Of a DNA stretch of 64,000 nt, positions 11,125-22,828 are shown piece after piece. Under the pieces are notes generated by a model. It saw only the letters and a program-made list of their open reading frames with translations. It was not told the DNA's origin and did not search any database. Positions within the stretch are counted from its first letter, which is position 1; every line of letters starts with the position of its first letter. The translations under genes were made by a program, and so were the position numbers. The stretch spans positions 26,276,781 through 26,340,780 of the forward strand of contig CM077664.1 in the NCBI GenBank assembly GCA_039707655.1, written 5' to 3'. The DNA is from Elymus sibiricus. Its lineage: Eukaryota; Streptophyta; Magnoliopsida; Poales; Poaceae.

Positions 11125-12293
11125 ATCATCCGACGATCCAGCACTTATAAAGTTCATGAAGGAGAACTCTACAAGCGTAGTGTCACCGGCGTCCTTCAAC
11201 ACTGCATTTTTGAAGAAGAAGGGAAGCAACTCCTACTGGAAATCCACTCTGGCACCTGCGGGCATCATGCAGCTCCACGGACCTTGGTAAGCAAGGCATT
11301 CTGAGCTGGGTTCTATTGGCCCACAGCACGAGCCGATGCACGAGACTTGGTTGACAAGTGTGTCGGGTGCCAGCTCTTTGCAAAAAAGAGCAATTTGCCA
11401 GCCACAGCCCTGAAAACAATCCCGATTACTTGGCCATTTGTGGTCTGGGGGTGGACATGGTCGGACCGCTCCATAGAGATAAAACCGGTAAAATGTATCT
11501 GCTGGTTATTGTTGACAAGTTCACTAAGTGGATTGAGGCAAAGCCTGTGGCCTCGGCAAAAGCAAAACCCGTGATTAGATTCATCTCGGGTGTGGTGCAT
11601 CAGTATGGGATGCCCCATAGCAACAACACAGACAACAGATAAAACTTCATGACCAATGAGGTGAAATCATGGTGCGCTCAACGCAATATCAAGCTTGATT
11701 GCGCCTCGGTATACCACCCGCAAACAAACGGGCAAGTAGAAAGGGCCAATAGGTTGATCTTAAATGGTATAAAACCACGATTGGCCCGATCTTTGGCAGA
11801 GGTTGATAACAACTGGGTCGAGGAGCTTGACTCCATGTTGTGGGGTTTACGCACATCCCCCAACAGATCTACTGGTTACACGCCATTTTTTATGGTGTAT
11901 GGTGCCGAAGCCATTCTGCCCAGTGACCTCATACACGATGCACCTTGGGTACGTTTATGTGAGGAACGAGAGGCTGAGCAGAGTCGCCAGGATGACCTCG
12001 ATGCCCTGGATGAAGAGCGGGACGTGGCTAAAGCATGGTCTGCCTTCTATCAACAGCATCTACGGAGGTACCAACAATGTGAGGTTCGAACAAAGGCTTT
12101 CAACATCGGCGATTTGGTTTTACGACTCCACCCCGACAAAACTGGTAAGCACAAGCTGTCGGCGCCTTGGGATGGACCATTCATTATTGACAAGGTGCTC
12201 ACTGGAGGGCCATATCAGATCCGAGATGCCAAGAACAAGCGACTGGAGCCGAACCCCCGGAATGCTACTCTGCTACGATGCTTTTATGGCTAA
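11125..12293 (+). pseudogene. RLG-A integrase
   Basis: The zinc-binding N-terminus is visible (CGHHAAPRTLVSKAF, stop, then CVGCQLF), giving the H-H-C-C ligands. The catalytic core shows D (GVDMVGPL near 11450), D (NTDN near 11630) and E (QVERAN near 11745), the D-D-E triad. A frameshift falls near 11440-11450 and a TAA follows TDNR at about 11640. The last part (11649-12293) is open for 214 residues and includes GLRTSPNRSTGYTPFFMVYG and a C-terminal basic region ending CFYG. Integrase would insert the DNA copy into the host genome. The domain is complete in content but broken in frame. Confidence 0.85.
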
Positions 12294-12650
12294 GCTATTC
12301 TCTACTTCGTATCTTCCTTTATTTTTATGATTAGAACTAGTTAGGACTTATATAGACAAAGTTAGACTTAGTATTTTGTCTATTATTAACTTTTGTTCTT
12401 TCCTAGACCTTGTTCGGAATTGGCAGTAACGATATGGTTCATGACCATACATCACTTGCCATCACTCACCGGGGGCTGTTAAAGCACCTCGGCAATAAAG
12501 ATCAAAGCACTGTTAAAGTACTCAGTATAGTTGTCTTCCGTCACCTACATGATGAAAGACGACCCTTCCACAATTCATTTTAAGCCATTATATGCAACAA
12601 TTTTGACTTGCGACTTTTTGCCGAGCAGGGTTGCCTGGCTCCTATGTGTA

Positions 12651-12690
12651 CCCATTACATTTCCGCGTGTTCGGCTAAGGGTGTAATGGG
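12651..12690 (+). other. Stem-loop in RLG-A pol-aORF module
   Basis: CCCATTACA (12651-12659) pairs perfectly with TGTAATGGG (12682-12690) around a 22-base loop holding TTCGGCTA. The equivalent positions in RLG-B and RLG-C also pair but with different bases in the arms. Confidence 0.6.
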
Positions 12691-12810
12691 AGCACCTTTG
12701 CGATTGTTACTTCAAGGGTCATCATGGTTAAGTACCTTAGGTGGGAGAAGCCCAAAACTGGTAGTCACAATGCACGAAATAGGTCGGCACGAAGGAAGTG
12801 AAATTTACAA

Positions 12811-12880
12811 AAGCCCTTGAGGCCACGTGTTGTTGGAAGCATAGAAAGCCCTTGAGGCCGCATGCTGCTGGAAGCACAGA
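12811..12880 (+). repeat. 35-bp tandem duplication
   Basis: Two adjacent 35-base copies begin AAGCCCTTGAGGCC, at 12811 and 12846, differing at a few positions. Confidence 0.8.
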
Positions 12881-13263
12881 AAGTCCTCCTCGGAAAATTA
12901 ACGAGTCGACGGCAATAATAACACCTGTCAAGACATTGACACGGGTGTGAGAGCCGTTGGAGGATCTCCTACACCATAAATATTTACTCCTTGTTTCGCT
13001 TACGTTTAGACCAATAGGCCGGGATTGCTTTGCACCACAATGGAGTACCCTCAGAAGAAAAGGGGTTGACACCATGTGTACTCCTTGCCGAGGAGGTAGA
13101 AGCCAAAGGGTGGTTAACGTAAGTATCGGCATACAGGTTGAGCAACACCGTATACATAGCTGTTATATAAATATGTCATTACATTGGACGTGTCTATAGA
13201 CCGTCGAGGAGTTTCTTCAAATGGCAATCATGCTCCGTCACCTGAGCAAAAGGCATGACCATC

Positions 13264-16060
13264 TTAAAGTTGGCGTTGGGCCTTATTTCTTTGCCGTAGG
13301 TCCTTTGGGTCCAACGAGAGCAATATTCTTAATCTCCAGCGTCGAAAAGTGCATCTGGAGCATGGCCCACGCTTGCCGAGCACCTTCTTGGCACGCCGAG
13401 ATCTTCCAAGTTTTGATCCACCGACGAGCTTCTTGGAGACGTCGGGTGAGTTCAGCTTGGTCACCGAGCAGCTCTTCCTAAGGCCATAGAGTTCAAAAAA
13501 GGTCCCCATGGCTGACCCTGTCAGCTGGTGCAATGCTCCCAGTTGCATTAAGCCATCCTTCAAGGATGGCACATTGCCCATGGCCGGCACCTCGTGAAGC
13601 ATTGCTACAATCAAACGCCAATGTGTGGGAAACCCAGGACATGCGATGACTAGTGAAACTGAAAGAAGCTCGATCGCTTGCTTTGTCTCCTGCTCAGAAA
13701 TGTCCAGTTGAGATTTAAGCTGTTCTAGCTCAAGCGCCTGCTACTTCTTTTCCTTGGTAAGCTTCGCGTAAGCCTCTGTGAGTAGATTAGACTCGCTGGT
13801 ATCCTTTTTAGCGAGCTCGACCTCCTTTCTCAACTTCTCAAGCTCAGCCTTGACCAGCGCCAACTCATCAGATAACTACTGAGTTTTCTTCACTGACTCC
13901 TGTCAAAGAATTTGTCAGTTTAGTAAGATGAGAATGTCGATCCTTAGGTCGGCCACTTGCGCCCGAACTAAGGCATGGGGGCTATTGGATTTTGCGTTTC
14001 TATACGACATGGCAGGAAATTTTTATCAATCCTCAGGACGAATGCGAGCACTCGGCCATAGTCTTGGGGGATACAGCACTTTGCGGTTAAATATTGTGTG
14101 GAACCGAGCTACTCTCTGACGTGTTCACCGTCGAAAACTCCTCGGACATAAAAGAATTCCCCTTCAGAAAATACCTATGATATGTCAGATCTGCCCCTTC
14201 CTCAATTCGGGACACACTTGGAAGGCTACCGAGGACTGACGGTACGCACAATTCCTGTTAATAAGATAGCTTACCTCTAAACATCCGGCAAAGACCTCGG
14301 GAATGTTCTTAAGGCCCATGCCGATGGCATCGACATGCACACCCACCGATCGAAGAGCCTCCCGCTGCTGAGTTGTAAAAGCTTGATTGTTTAGGGAAAT
14401 CTTTTCTTCCTATGACGCAGCGCACTCTCAACCTCGGATTGAGTTGCAGAAAACGCTGAGGATTCTGGCTTAGCGGCGCCTCGGACACCGCCGAAAATCA
14501 TTGAAGGAGGAGGAGCTATTGGCCGTTCCACCACAGGAGGTATGGATGCATTGCTCATAGCTGCACGGTTGGGCCTACGAGATAGAGATAGTTGAGTATT
14601 GTGGTAGTTTCCTCGGAAAGGGCATAGACCACCTGAGGAAGCTGCCCTTACCGAGAAGAAGTGGAAGGCCTTTGAGGCACCTGCTCCTCGGTTCCCATCC
14701 TTCTTCCAACTGACGGCCCAGCAGTGCGTAGGGGAGCCCCGGTCAGTCGCCATTCCTGAAGTCTGTCTCGGACGTTTGGCCTGACGACCATCTTCGAATG
14801 GAGGAGCCGAAGCACCCCGAAGTCACAGGCCGAAGTGTGGCTCTTGCGGTAGCAGCTCGCATTCTTGGAGGTGAACGTGTGTCGTCCATCACAGCACCTC
14901 GAGATGAGGCCGTGCTGAGGCTGCCAAAAACGTCGGTGATTTCCTCACCGTCAATACCTTCTTGATAAAACACACCGTCATGAAAGAAGATGTCGGTGTG
15001 CGTATCCTCAGCTAGACCGTGCTCACATTCCTGATCTCGGATACCCGGTTGGGGAGCCGGGCACTCCAGCTTGGTTGACCACTATCCCCAATCCTGTTCG
15101 GACGAGGTAAAAAGCTATTTAGGCAGTTATATACTCTGTTCAGAAGGAAAAAAGCGATGATGGTAAAAACTCACCGCACGGGGAGGTTTGTGAGTAGAGA
15201 ATTCATCGTGCTTTGGCAACTTGAGGAAATCCGATTCTTCACCCTTAAACATTGGTGCCGGCATTTGCGCAAGCGTACGGCTCTCGGGAAACCCACCTCG
15301 GATGGAGCAAGTTGAGTCGCTGGTGCCATTGTATTCCCATAAGGGGTGGAAACGCTGCTATAGGGGCTAGACTTCTCGGATGAGCGCTATCGCCATTACA
15401 TCAGGCAGGGTCATGCCATTATGGCGTAAACAAGCAACCTGATGAGCAAGCCTGATTACGGCTTGTGTTCCCTCCCTTGCTCGATTCCTCAGACGCCAGT
15501 TGTACCTTTTTCAAGGAGGCAGGGGGGAATGGGGGAAGTCCTTCCCAAGGAGGATCGTTGAGGGGGACGTCAAGGTACCGGGTGCCGGCTACCTTGCAAA
15601 TCTCAGCCCCTCCACACTCCCACAAAGTAACTCCTCGGCGGCGAGGTACGATGCAGAAGAAGTGGCACCATAGAACGAAATGTGGTTCGCACCCGAGGAA
15701 GGCTACACATATAACGACGAAACAGGCTATGTGCATGATGGAATTGGGGGAGAGGTGGTGGAGTTGGAGGCTGTAGAAGTGCAGCAAACTCCTCAGGAAA
15801 GGATGAATTGGGAACCCCAAGCCCCTGAGCAAAAAGGGGACAAAACATACCCGCTCGTGCTTTTCAGGCCTGGGACGGGAATCTTGGGTGAAATCTCGAT
15901 TAATGGCAACTAGGTCCGAATGGGGGAAAGCCACCTTCGGGGAAGGCAGATAGCCCAGCTTCGCGAGGCGATCTAATTGGGCCTGAGCCACAGTGCAACT
16001 TTTCCACTCTCCCTTGAAGAAGTTGGCGGAGTGCGAGGACGAAGCGGCAGCCAGAGCCAT
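13264..16060 (-). pseudogene. RLG-A antisense ORF (aORF), 'putative gypsy-type transposase' domain
   Basis: This lies on the strand opposite gag-pol, between integrase and the 3' LTR, as in Tat-lineage elements such as maize Grande. The first exon runs from ATG 16060 (MALAAASSS) to the stop at 15419. It contains the conserved block VPFLLRGLGFPIHPFLRSLL and a downstream HLSPNSIMHI segment, matching the Pfam 'putative gypsy type transposon' family (Transposase_28). Later pieces include 14973-14743 (MFYQEGIDG), 14753-14391 (Ser/Pro-rich), a coiled-coil-like region about 13900-13650, and a C-terminal piece 13614-13264. Introns and frame damage separate them. The role of aORF proteins is unknown. 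The first 214 codons are open although pol is full of stops. Confidence 0.75.
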
Positions 16061-16251
16061 AGTAGTGGATCTCTCGACGCGGGGATGGTTAAGAAAATCG
16101 CTCGGTGAAAGCAGAGGCAAACGGTGGAACTTGATGGCGGAGAAGTGAAGGGATGTAAAATCTCTTTGCCTGGTCACCTTCCCTTTTTATGGATACGCGA
16201 CGCGACGTTCGAGTCCCGTAACGTAAATCTCATGTGTTCCCCAGGCACCGT
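16061..16251. other. RLG-A sequence upstream of the aORF, ending at the RLG-B insertion
   Basis: This is leader sequence of the aORF on the minus strand. It ends with ACCGT (16247-16251), the left copy of the RLG-B target duplication. Confidence 0.7.
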
Positions 16252-16740
16252 TGTCGGTACCAAAACCGGCATATCTCGGGTAGGGGATCCGAACTGTAGG
16301 TCTAGGAATCAATGGGTGACAGGGAACGTAGAGACAGTGATTTACCTAGGTTCGGGCCCTCTCGAAGAGGTAATACCCTACGTCCTGCTAGATTGTATTG
16401 ATGTGATTGTAAGAAGGTTACAGAGTTGATCTACCTCGAGATCGGATGGGCTAAACCCTAGGCAGTTATGATATGATGATCCTCTATGGACTAAACCCTC
16501 TGGTTTATATAGACACCAGAGGGTCCTAGGGTTACATATAGTCGGTTACCATCAGGGGATAAGTATGCCGGCCACGCCAATTATTCCTTGGAGGAGACGC
16601 CAAGTCTTCGGAGGTCTCCTTCTGATACACGGGGTCGCCCACAATCCGGCCTTCCATCGACGAGTAGAGAGCGGCCCATCAGCCCGGCCCACGAGAGATA
16701 GGCCGGCAGCCCGAGTACCCCCTAGTCCGGGACACCCTCA
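16252..16740 (-). repeat. RLG-B 3' LTR
   Basis: The 489-bp LTR reads TGTCGGTACC...CACCCTCA on the plus strand and is the reverse complement of a TGAGGGTG...GGTACCGACA LTR. It is followed on the internal side by the polypurine tract read as GTAGCCCCCGAAC (16741-16753). Confidence 0.93.
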
Positions 16741-16753
16741 GTAGCCCCCGAAC
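16741..16753 (-). promoter_or_regulatory. RLG-B polypurine tract
   Basis: On the minus strand this reads GTTCGGGGGCTAC immediately before the 3' LTR, the usual position of the plus-strand primer. The same motif precedes the RLG-C 3' LTR (30094-30106). Confidence 0.8.
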
Positions 16754-17339
16754 TAGTCTTCGAAGCTGAGGTAGGTGCCGAACATCATCGGCTTTGTAGA
16801 CGAGTTCCCTTTCTTCCGTGACACCGGTAACAGGCCGGTATCACTCTGAACTGTATTCTCAAGCGTTGCCCGGTCGTATATGCGCCGAACTATACCTCGG
16901 TAACGAAGTATACTAATAACTTAGCCCCGAAGGCTAATCGCTTTGGTGTGAATAGTGTCCTCATCTGACAACTTTTACCGAAGGGTCACACCTTGCCACG
17001 ACCGCGAGTTGGTTTATGAAAAACTCGATTCGCGGTTCGAGGCAGTTTTCATTGGCGCGTCCCATCGATATGGAGATCGTGTCCTGTTTTCAAGGGATAT
17101 GATCAATAATCCGCTTCACCTCACGCGCGCATAATGGCACGGTTACATAGGGAAACGGCGAGGACTGTGGCGCAGTAAAGGGACCGTGGGTTTTACAGCC
17201 CATAAAAGGGGCACAGCCTTTGTTCCTTTCGTACATTCCCATTTCCCCCTTCGCCATTGCCTTCCCCATCTTTTGAGCTCCAGCGCCTAGATCCGCTCTC
17301 CCTTCCAAGAACCTTTCCAGCCGCCCGTTCGATCTAGCA
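16754..17339. other. RLG-B noncoding region between PPT and aORF
   Basis: No gene is present. This is upstream DNA of the RLG-B aORF on the plus strand and may hold its promoter. No clear TATA box was identified. Confidence 0.5.
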
Positions 17340-18462
17340 ATGGCAGGCTCCGGGTCCCAAGGCAAGTGGGAGGCGTCCGTCGTCACCGAGAGCGCCATCA
17401 TGGAGTTGAAGGGCACGGGATATCTCCCCGCCAACGTCGCCCACCGTGCTCCAGAGGCCGGCCAGGTCGTCCCCACGCCGCGGCAGGGCAAGAGGGTGGT
17501 GTTCATCCCCCACTTCCTCCGAGGCTTGGGCTTTCCCCTTCATCCCTTCGTCAGGGGTCTCATGTTCTTCTACGGGCTTGACTTCCACGATCTCGCGCCG
17601 AACTCCTTCCTCCACATCTCGGCCTTCATCATCATTTGTGAGGCTTTTCTCCGGGTCCGGCCACACTTCGGCCTGTGGCTGAAGATCTTCAACGTCAAGC
17701 CGAAGATCGTCGACGGTCAGCAGGCGGACTGCGGGGGCGTGATGGTCAGCAAGCTTCCCCAAGTGGAGTGGCCAAAGGGCGCCTTCATCGAGACCGTCAA
17801 GGTTTGGCAGAGGGAATGGTTCTACATCACCGAGCCAAGGAGCGCGGACTGGGGGCCGATTCCGGCCTTACGATCCGGACCCCCCACGAGGCTGGTCTCA
17901 TGGACCAAGAAGGGCCTCGACTGGGGGTCAAATAAGGAGGTGGTGTTGCTGCAGAGCCGGATCGCCAAAATGATAGAGAAGGGCATCGAGCTGGTCAACG
18001 TGATCCAGATCATGCTCGGCAGCCAAATCCTTCCTTCCCAGGACAGGGCTTCCCCCATGTGGGCCTACAAGTCCAAAAACCCGGCCACCGTGCGCAGCTT
18101 CTTCCGCACCTCCCGTGCTCAACTATGGAAGGTGTTGTTCAAGCCGCAGAAGGAGTGGCCGGCCGTAGAGGAGGACATCGGCCTCGACGCCGCAAATCCC
18201 CCACGGGAGGTATGATTAGTACTGTTCTTATATCCGAACTATTTCCTTTTGATAAGGTATTTAGCTTTTTTACTTCTCACCCGCGGAGCTGGCTGAAGAA
18301 GGCCGAACGGATCGAGAGTTCGGCGCCGCTGCCAGAGGGACCAAGGACCCCCCTACTGACGGCCATGTTGGCCGTGGAGCCGTATGAGGCGCCGGAGAGG
18401 AAGGAGAAGAAAAAGGACCAGAAGAGGGAGGCTAGAGAGGGCCTCTGCTCCCGAGGACCCCC
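17340..18462 (+). pseudogene. RLG-B aORF, 5' exons (interrupted by RLG-C)
   Basis: The first exon starts at ATG 17340 (MAGSGSQGKW) and is open for 291 codons to 18215. It carries the aORF hallmark FLRGLGFPLHPFVRGLMFFY near residues 57-76, then DLAPNSFLHISAF. A GTATGA donor near 18210 and a continuation from about 18286 (LKKAERIESSAPLPEG) indicate a short intron. The coding sequence then stops abruptly at 18462 where RLG-C begins, and resumes at 30592. The protein function is unknown. It belongs to the 'putative gypsy type transposon' domain family found antisense to gag-pol. This exon has no nonsense codon, unlike neighbouring pol sequences. Confidence 0.8.
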
Positions 18463-18929
18463 GGGGGTACTCGGGTTGCCTGCCTATCTCTCGTAGGCCG
18501 AGCTGGTGGGCCACTCTCTACTCGTCGATGGAAGGCCGGATTGCGGGCGACCCCGTGCATCAGAAGGAAACCTCCGAAGACTTGGTGTCTCCTCCAAGGA
18601 ATAATTGGCGTAGCCGGCATGTTTATCCCTTGATGGTAACCGACTATATGTAACCCTAGGACCCCCTGGTGTCTATATAAACCAGAGGGTTTAGTCCGTA
18701 GAGGATCATCATTCATTGCCTAGGGTTTAGCCCATCCGATCTCGAGGTAGATCAACTCTGTAACCTTTGTGCAATCACATCAATATAATCTAGCAGGACG
18801 TAGGGTATTACTTCTTCGAGAGGGCTCGAACCTGGGTAAATCGCCGTCTCTGCGTTCCCTGTTACCCATCGATTCCTAGACCCATAGTTCGGATCCCCTA
18901 CCTGAGATCTGCCGGTTTTGGTACCGACA
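18463..18929 (+). repeat. RLG-C 5' LTR, missing its first 18 bases
   Basis: It aligns with the 3' LTR from GGGGGTACTCGG onward; 467 + 18 = 485, the length of the 3' copy. It ends GGTACCGACA. A TATATAAA box lies at 18674-18681. Confidence 0.9.
18674..18681 (+). promoter_or_regulatory. TATA box of the RLG-C 5' LTR
   Basis: TATATAAA in GTCTATATAAACCAGAGGG. The identical context is present in the RLG-B LTRs on the other strand. Confidence 0.6.
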
Positions 18930-20070
18930 TTGGTGCGTCCTCCAGAGATGTATATCCGAAGAGGAGGGAAGGCAGCTCCTGGCCGAGATTCACGCTCGCA
19001 TGGGCGGTCACCACGCGGCAGCTCGGGCCTTGGTCAGCAAGGCTTTCCGAGCAGGGTTCTTCTGGCCCACTGCCCGGGCAGACGCCCAAACATTGGTCCA
19101 ACATTGCGTTGGATGCCAGCTCTTCGCCAATCAGAGCCATATGCCCCCCACGGCCCTTCGGACGATACCGATCACTTGTCCTTTCGCGGTCTGGGGGCTA
19201 GACATGGTCGGACCACTTAAAGGGGGGACCAAGAAAAAGAAATATCTACTCCTCATGGTAGATAAATTTACTAAATGGATTGAGGCAAAACCGGTCACTT
19301 CAGCCAAGTCTAAGCCGGTCATCGATTTTATATCCGGCGTCGTAGACCGTTACGGTGTCCCCCATAGCATAATAACGGATAACGGATCCAATTTTACCGC
19401 CTAGGAAGTCAAAGACTGGTGCGCTAATTTAGGCATTAAGCTCGACTACGCCTCGGTGTATCACCCACAGTCTAATTGATAGGTCGAGAGAGCTAATGGA
19501 CTGATCTTGAGTGGCATCAAGCCCCGTTTGGTCCGATCTTTAAAAGAATCCGACTGCCATTGGGTCGAGGAGCTTGACTCCGTACTGTGGGGCCTACGCA
19601 CCACTCCTAATCGATCCACGGGGTACACACCGTTCTTCATGGTGTATGGGGCAGAAGCCGTCCTCCCCAGCGACCTTATTCACGACGCCCCTCGGGTGCG
19701 TATGTATGAAGAAAAGGAGGCCGAGCTGGATCGGCAAGATGACTTGGACGCCTTGGAGGGCGAGCGCGACATAGCTCGGGCTCGCTCCGCCTTTTATCAG
19801 CAGCATGCCAGACGGTACCAGAGCAGGGAAGTACGGGCAAAGGCCTACAACGTCGGTGATCTAATCCTGCGCCTCTCGGAGAAGCAGAAGCATAAGCTGT
19901 CGCCCAAATGGGAAGGGCCCTTCATAATCGACCAAGTACTCGCAGGCGGAGCATATCGTCTCCGCGACCCAAAAGACGACCGCCTCGAGCCAAACCCATG
20001 GAATGCAGCTCGGCAACGACGTTTCTACGGCTATCTCCGCGACCTTAACTTGTTCGGCTTATCCTTCTAG
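18930..20070 (+). pseudogene. RLG-C integrase
   Basis: Coding similarity begins within about 30-50 bases of the LTR, already inside integrase. The zinc-binding part reads GGHHAAARALVSKAFRAGFF and CVGCQLF. The core has GLDMVGPL (Asp), ITDNGSNF (Asp) and VERANG (Glu). The C-terminal region resembles RLG-A (GLRTTPNRSTGYTPFFMVYG) and ends NLFGLSF at 20068-20070. The frame is continuous across 19000-20070 and is interrupted only by TAG at 19402-19404 and by TGA-TAG at 19477-19482, the latter replacing the residues before VERAN. The catalytic triad is intact in content. Without gag or RT it could never act on its own. Confidence 0.88.
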
Positions 20071-20861
20071 GATTTATTTTTCTAGTCAATAGTCTCTCCC
20101 GGGTTGTGTTCGGATATGCCGAATTACGTTAAGTTTTTCTTCGGCAAACATCTTTGAATGTACCACACGCTGTTAACTGGGGGCTTCTTTTACGAAGCCG
20201 ATCATATTTTATTTCTGCAATCATCCGTCTTTTTGAGTTTGCAACCTTCCCGCATCGTTTTCAAGCCACTATATGCATCAATTTGACTTAAGATTTTGCC
20301 AAGCTGGGTTGCCTCGCTCCTGTGTTTACCCCCTACGTTCCCGATTGTTCGGCTAGGGAGTAAAGGGAGCACCTCTGTGATTGTTACGTCCGGATTTCCC
20401 GGGTACGTACCTCAGATGGGTGAAGCCAAAAGCTAGCGTTCTTAAGAACACAGTTGGTTAGCCACGGGGGAAGTGAAAATAATTGGTACCTATCGCCAGG
20501 TTTCCGGGGTATTTTCCCGAAGTAATCATCCCCGCTTACTTCGGGTATTCGGTTGTCCATCCACGGCTAACGTGGTAACCCGACAAAAGGGACCCATATC
20601 GGAACTATTTTCATCGGAAGATGTTTCTTACATTAAACAGTAATATAACATAACTCCCCGAGCACGTTTTCGTCTGTTTGCACCACATAGCCGGATTGCC
20701 TCGTTCTCCGAAGTGTTTCCGATGTTTTGGGATCACACAGTAGGAAACACTCCTCGGCTTCTGGCCGAGGAGGCGGAAGCCGATGGCTGGTTCAGACAAC
20801 GTTTTACGCACGGTTTGGAGACTACTTGATGTAAAGTACATAGATACATAGAATCAAACTG
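20071..20861. other. RLG-C noncoding module between integrase and aORF
   Basis: Aligns loosely with 12294-13263 of RLG-A. It contains AACTGGGGGCTTC near 20177, the conserved stem-loop at 20325-20364, the conserved GTGATTGTTACG and GTACCTCAGATGGGTGAAGCC words, and a second small hairpin CCTCGGC-TTCTG-GCCGAGG near 20754. Confidence 0.7.
20325..20364 (+). other. Stem-loop in RLG-C pol-aORF module
   Basis: TTTACCCCCTA (20325-20335) pairs with TAGGGAGTAAA (20354-20364) with one mismatch, around an 18-base loop ending TTCGGC. Homologous to the RLG-A and RLG-B stem-loops. Confidence 0.6.
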
Positions 20862-22828
20862 TTAATCTTGATCAAGACCATCTATTATGGTCTCCAGAGC
20901 ACAATCTGCTTGGGACAGCTGAGCTGCGGGCATAACCTGATCATATACCAGATGCACGGGCACTTCCTGCCCATCTGGCCCTACTGGCCCAACCCTAGCT
21001 AAATGCTCCGGTTCCAGCTTGGTGAAGCGGGTCTTGATCATCGCCCAAGCTTCCCGTGCTCCTTCGCGACAAGATGACATCTTCCATAGCTCAAAGCGGC
21101 GCCGAGCTCCTTTGAACCGATTTGTGAGTTCGGCCATCCCTTCTGGAGCCACCTCACCAGGCCACAATGCTTTGAACATGCTCTTCATGGCCTTTCGGGC
21201 CCGCTCGTGCAAGGCGGATAGCTCCTGCAGCAGGTCCCGCCCAAAAGAGCCAGCCTCCTCTTCGGGGCGTCCAGTTAGAAGAACTACAATGAGACGTGGT
21301 GTTGTTCATATTGCTGTCTACTACGTACAGTTTATGAGCTGAAAATAGTGGGTCGCACTCACCGAACATGCCCGCTTTCAGTCTCTGGTTCTCCTTGTGG
21401 GATAGGGTCAATTGAGTTTTCAAACTCTCGATTTCTTGAGCCTGTTGTTCGCCTTCCGCCTTCAGCTTATCCATCTCCTCATAACTTCAGGAAAGCACAC
21501 GGTAGCCAGCCTCTTGCTGTGATTCCGCATACCTTTGAGCTTCTCTGGCAATATCCAGATCCTTTTGCAGCTGATTTTATCGACTCGGCTGCTATGGAAT
21601 CATCTTTCATTAGCAGAGGTGTTCCATCACATTTAAAAAAAAACTTTGAGTTCGGCACTTACCATGTGCCTCTCTGGTGAATTTCTTCACACCCTCTAGC
21701 TCAGCTTTCACAGACTCTAACTCTGTTCGCGCCAGCTTGAGGTCCTCGGACAGTTTTTTGTTTTGCTCTCGAATGGTCTGCACAATAACATGGGATTATA
21801 AATATCAGACCCTTAACTCGGCCGTCCCGCCCAAATTAAGGCTCGGGGGCTACTGGGTTAGATGCTAGTTGTCAAAACAAATACTATACCTGCACGTTAG
21901 TAGACATGAGCTTTACGGCCCCTTCAAGTCCCGTTCGGGCAGCGCCAAGGTACGTGTCTACCGAAGTGACACCTTACGCCGCCGATGATTCATCACACTT
22001 TCAACCTCGGAGTTAGTGATCGAGACGCCACCTGAGTCCGCGGGATGTTGTTCCTCGGCAGGGACCCCCGGAGTAACTCCGGCTACAGCTGGCGATCTCG
22101 GGTTTGAGTCACCCCCCGGCACCTCTTCAACATCCTCAGCCGATGGCGGTTCCACATATCGGTGGAGAAAATTATTGACATATTCGGTGGATGTCGAAGA
22201 TAGAGGCTGTGACGGTACGGCGGATGCGTTACCTCTTCGGGTGGGGCGCAGTCGATGTAGCTCCCGTCGGGGCCGCGCGTCTGGTCACCCCACGACTGCT
22301 CATCGTTGGGGCCGCTGGCGCCGCTCTTGCGGCTGTTCGACGCGTCGTGCGGTGGCCCTTGGGGGTAGGTGTCAGTGTATTCGGGGTAGCAGTGGCTGAG
22401 CTTTTCTTTCGAGAGGAAGCCCGTTGGCCACTTACAGCGGAGGAGGGAAGCGCCCCAGGATGATCGGCCAAAAGGGCCACCTTAGAACCATTGAGGCTCT
22501 CCTGATAGAAGACCCCCTCCTCAAAATTAATCGATGTTTCAGGGTCATCATGGAACCCAGGATCATCGTCACGAGAGTAATTCTCTGGTTGAGGAGCAGG
22601 GCAGCTCACTGTCTCGATCCAGCGCCTCCAGTTCTGTTCGGACAGGATAGGAATCTGGTTAAGAAAAATTTGGGGTGCTTTCCGAACTATAAAACGTGGT
22701 CGGACTCACCATTTCAATGGGTTTGTACCTTGAGAAGCATTCCTTGGGCTTTAACCGAGCAAATTCTTGCTCTTCTCCATTGAAGAGATCGGCCAGTATA
22801 GCTGCCATCACCGCCTGGTCAGCAGGTC
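20862..22828 (-). pseudogene. RLG-C aORF, 3' exons (interrupted by RLG-D)
   Basis: Reading on the minus strand from the RLG-D junction: 22609-22229 (acidic, then Ser/Arg/Pro-rich, with VFYQESLNGSKV matching VFYQEGIDG-type sequence in RLG-A), 22155-21958, a coiled-coil-like piece 21474-21340 (LKAEGEQQAQEIESLKTQLT), and a C-terminal piece 21212-20862 (FELWKMSSCREGAREAWAMI). Introns and frame breaks separate them. The C-terminal piece resembles the RLG-B C-terminus (RSACIEGARMAFGKTMVHW), with the shared pattern C.EGAR.A...... This is the second half of the ORF whose first exon lies at 29752-28922. Confidence 0.7.

Larger units (their letters stand above)
12294..13263. other. RLG-A noncoding module between pol and aORF
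   Basis: No gene is present. The module contains a CCGGGGGCTG polypurine-like motif near 12467, a stem-loop (12651-12690) shared with RLG-B and RLG-C, a conserved stretch after it (GCGATTGTTAC, then GTACCTTAGGTGGGAGAAGCC), and a 35-bp tandem duplication (12811-12880). Confidence 0.7.

Noticed and set aside
18384..18653. Open frames through the RLG-C and RLG-B LTR boundaries
   Set aside because: They run from aORF or LTR sequence across element junctions. No protein feature is retained.
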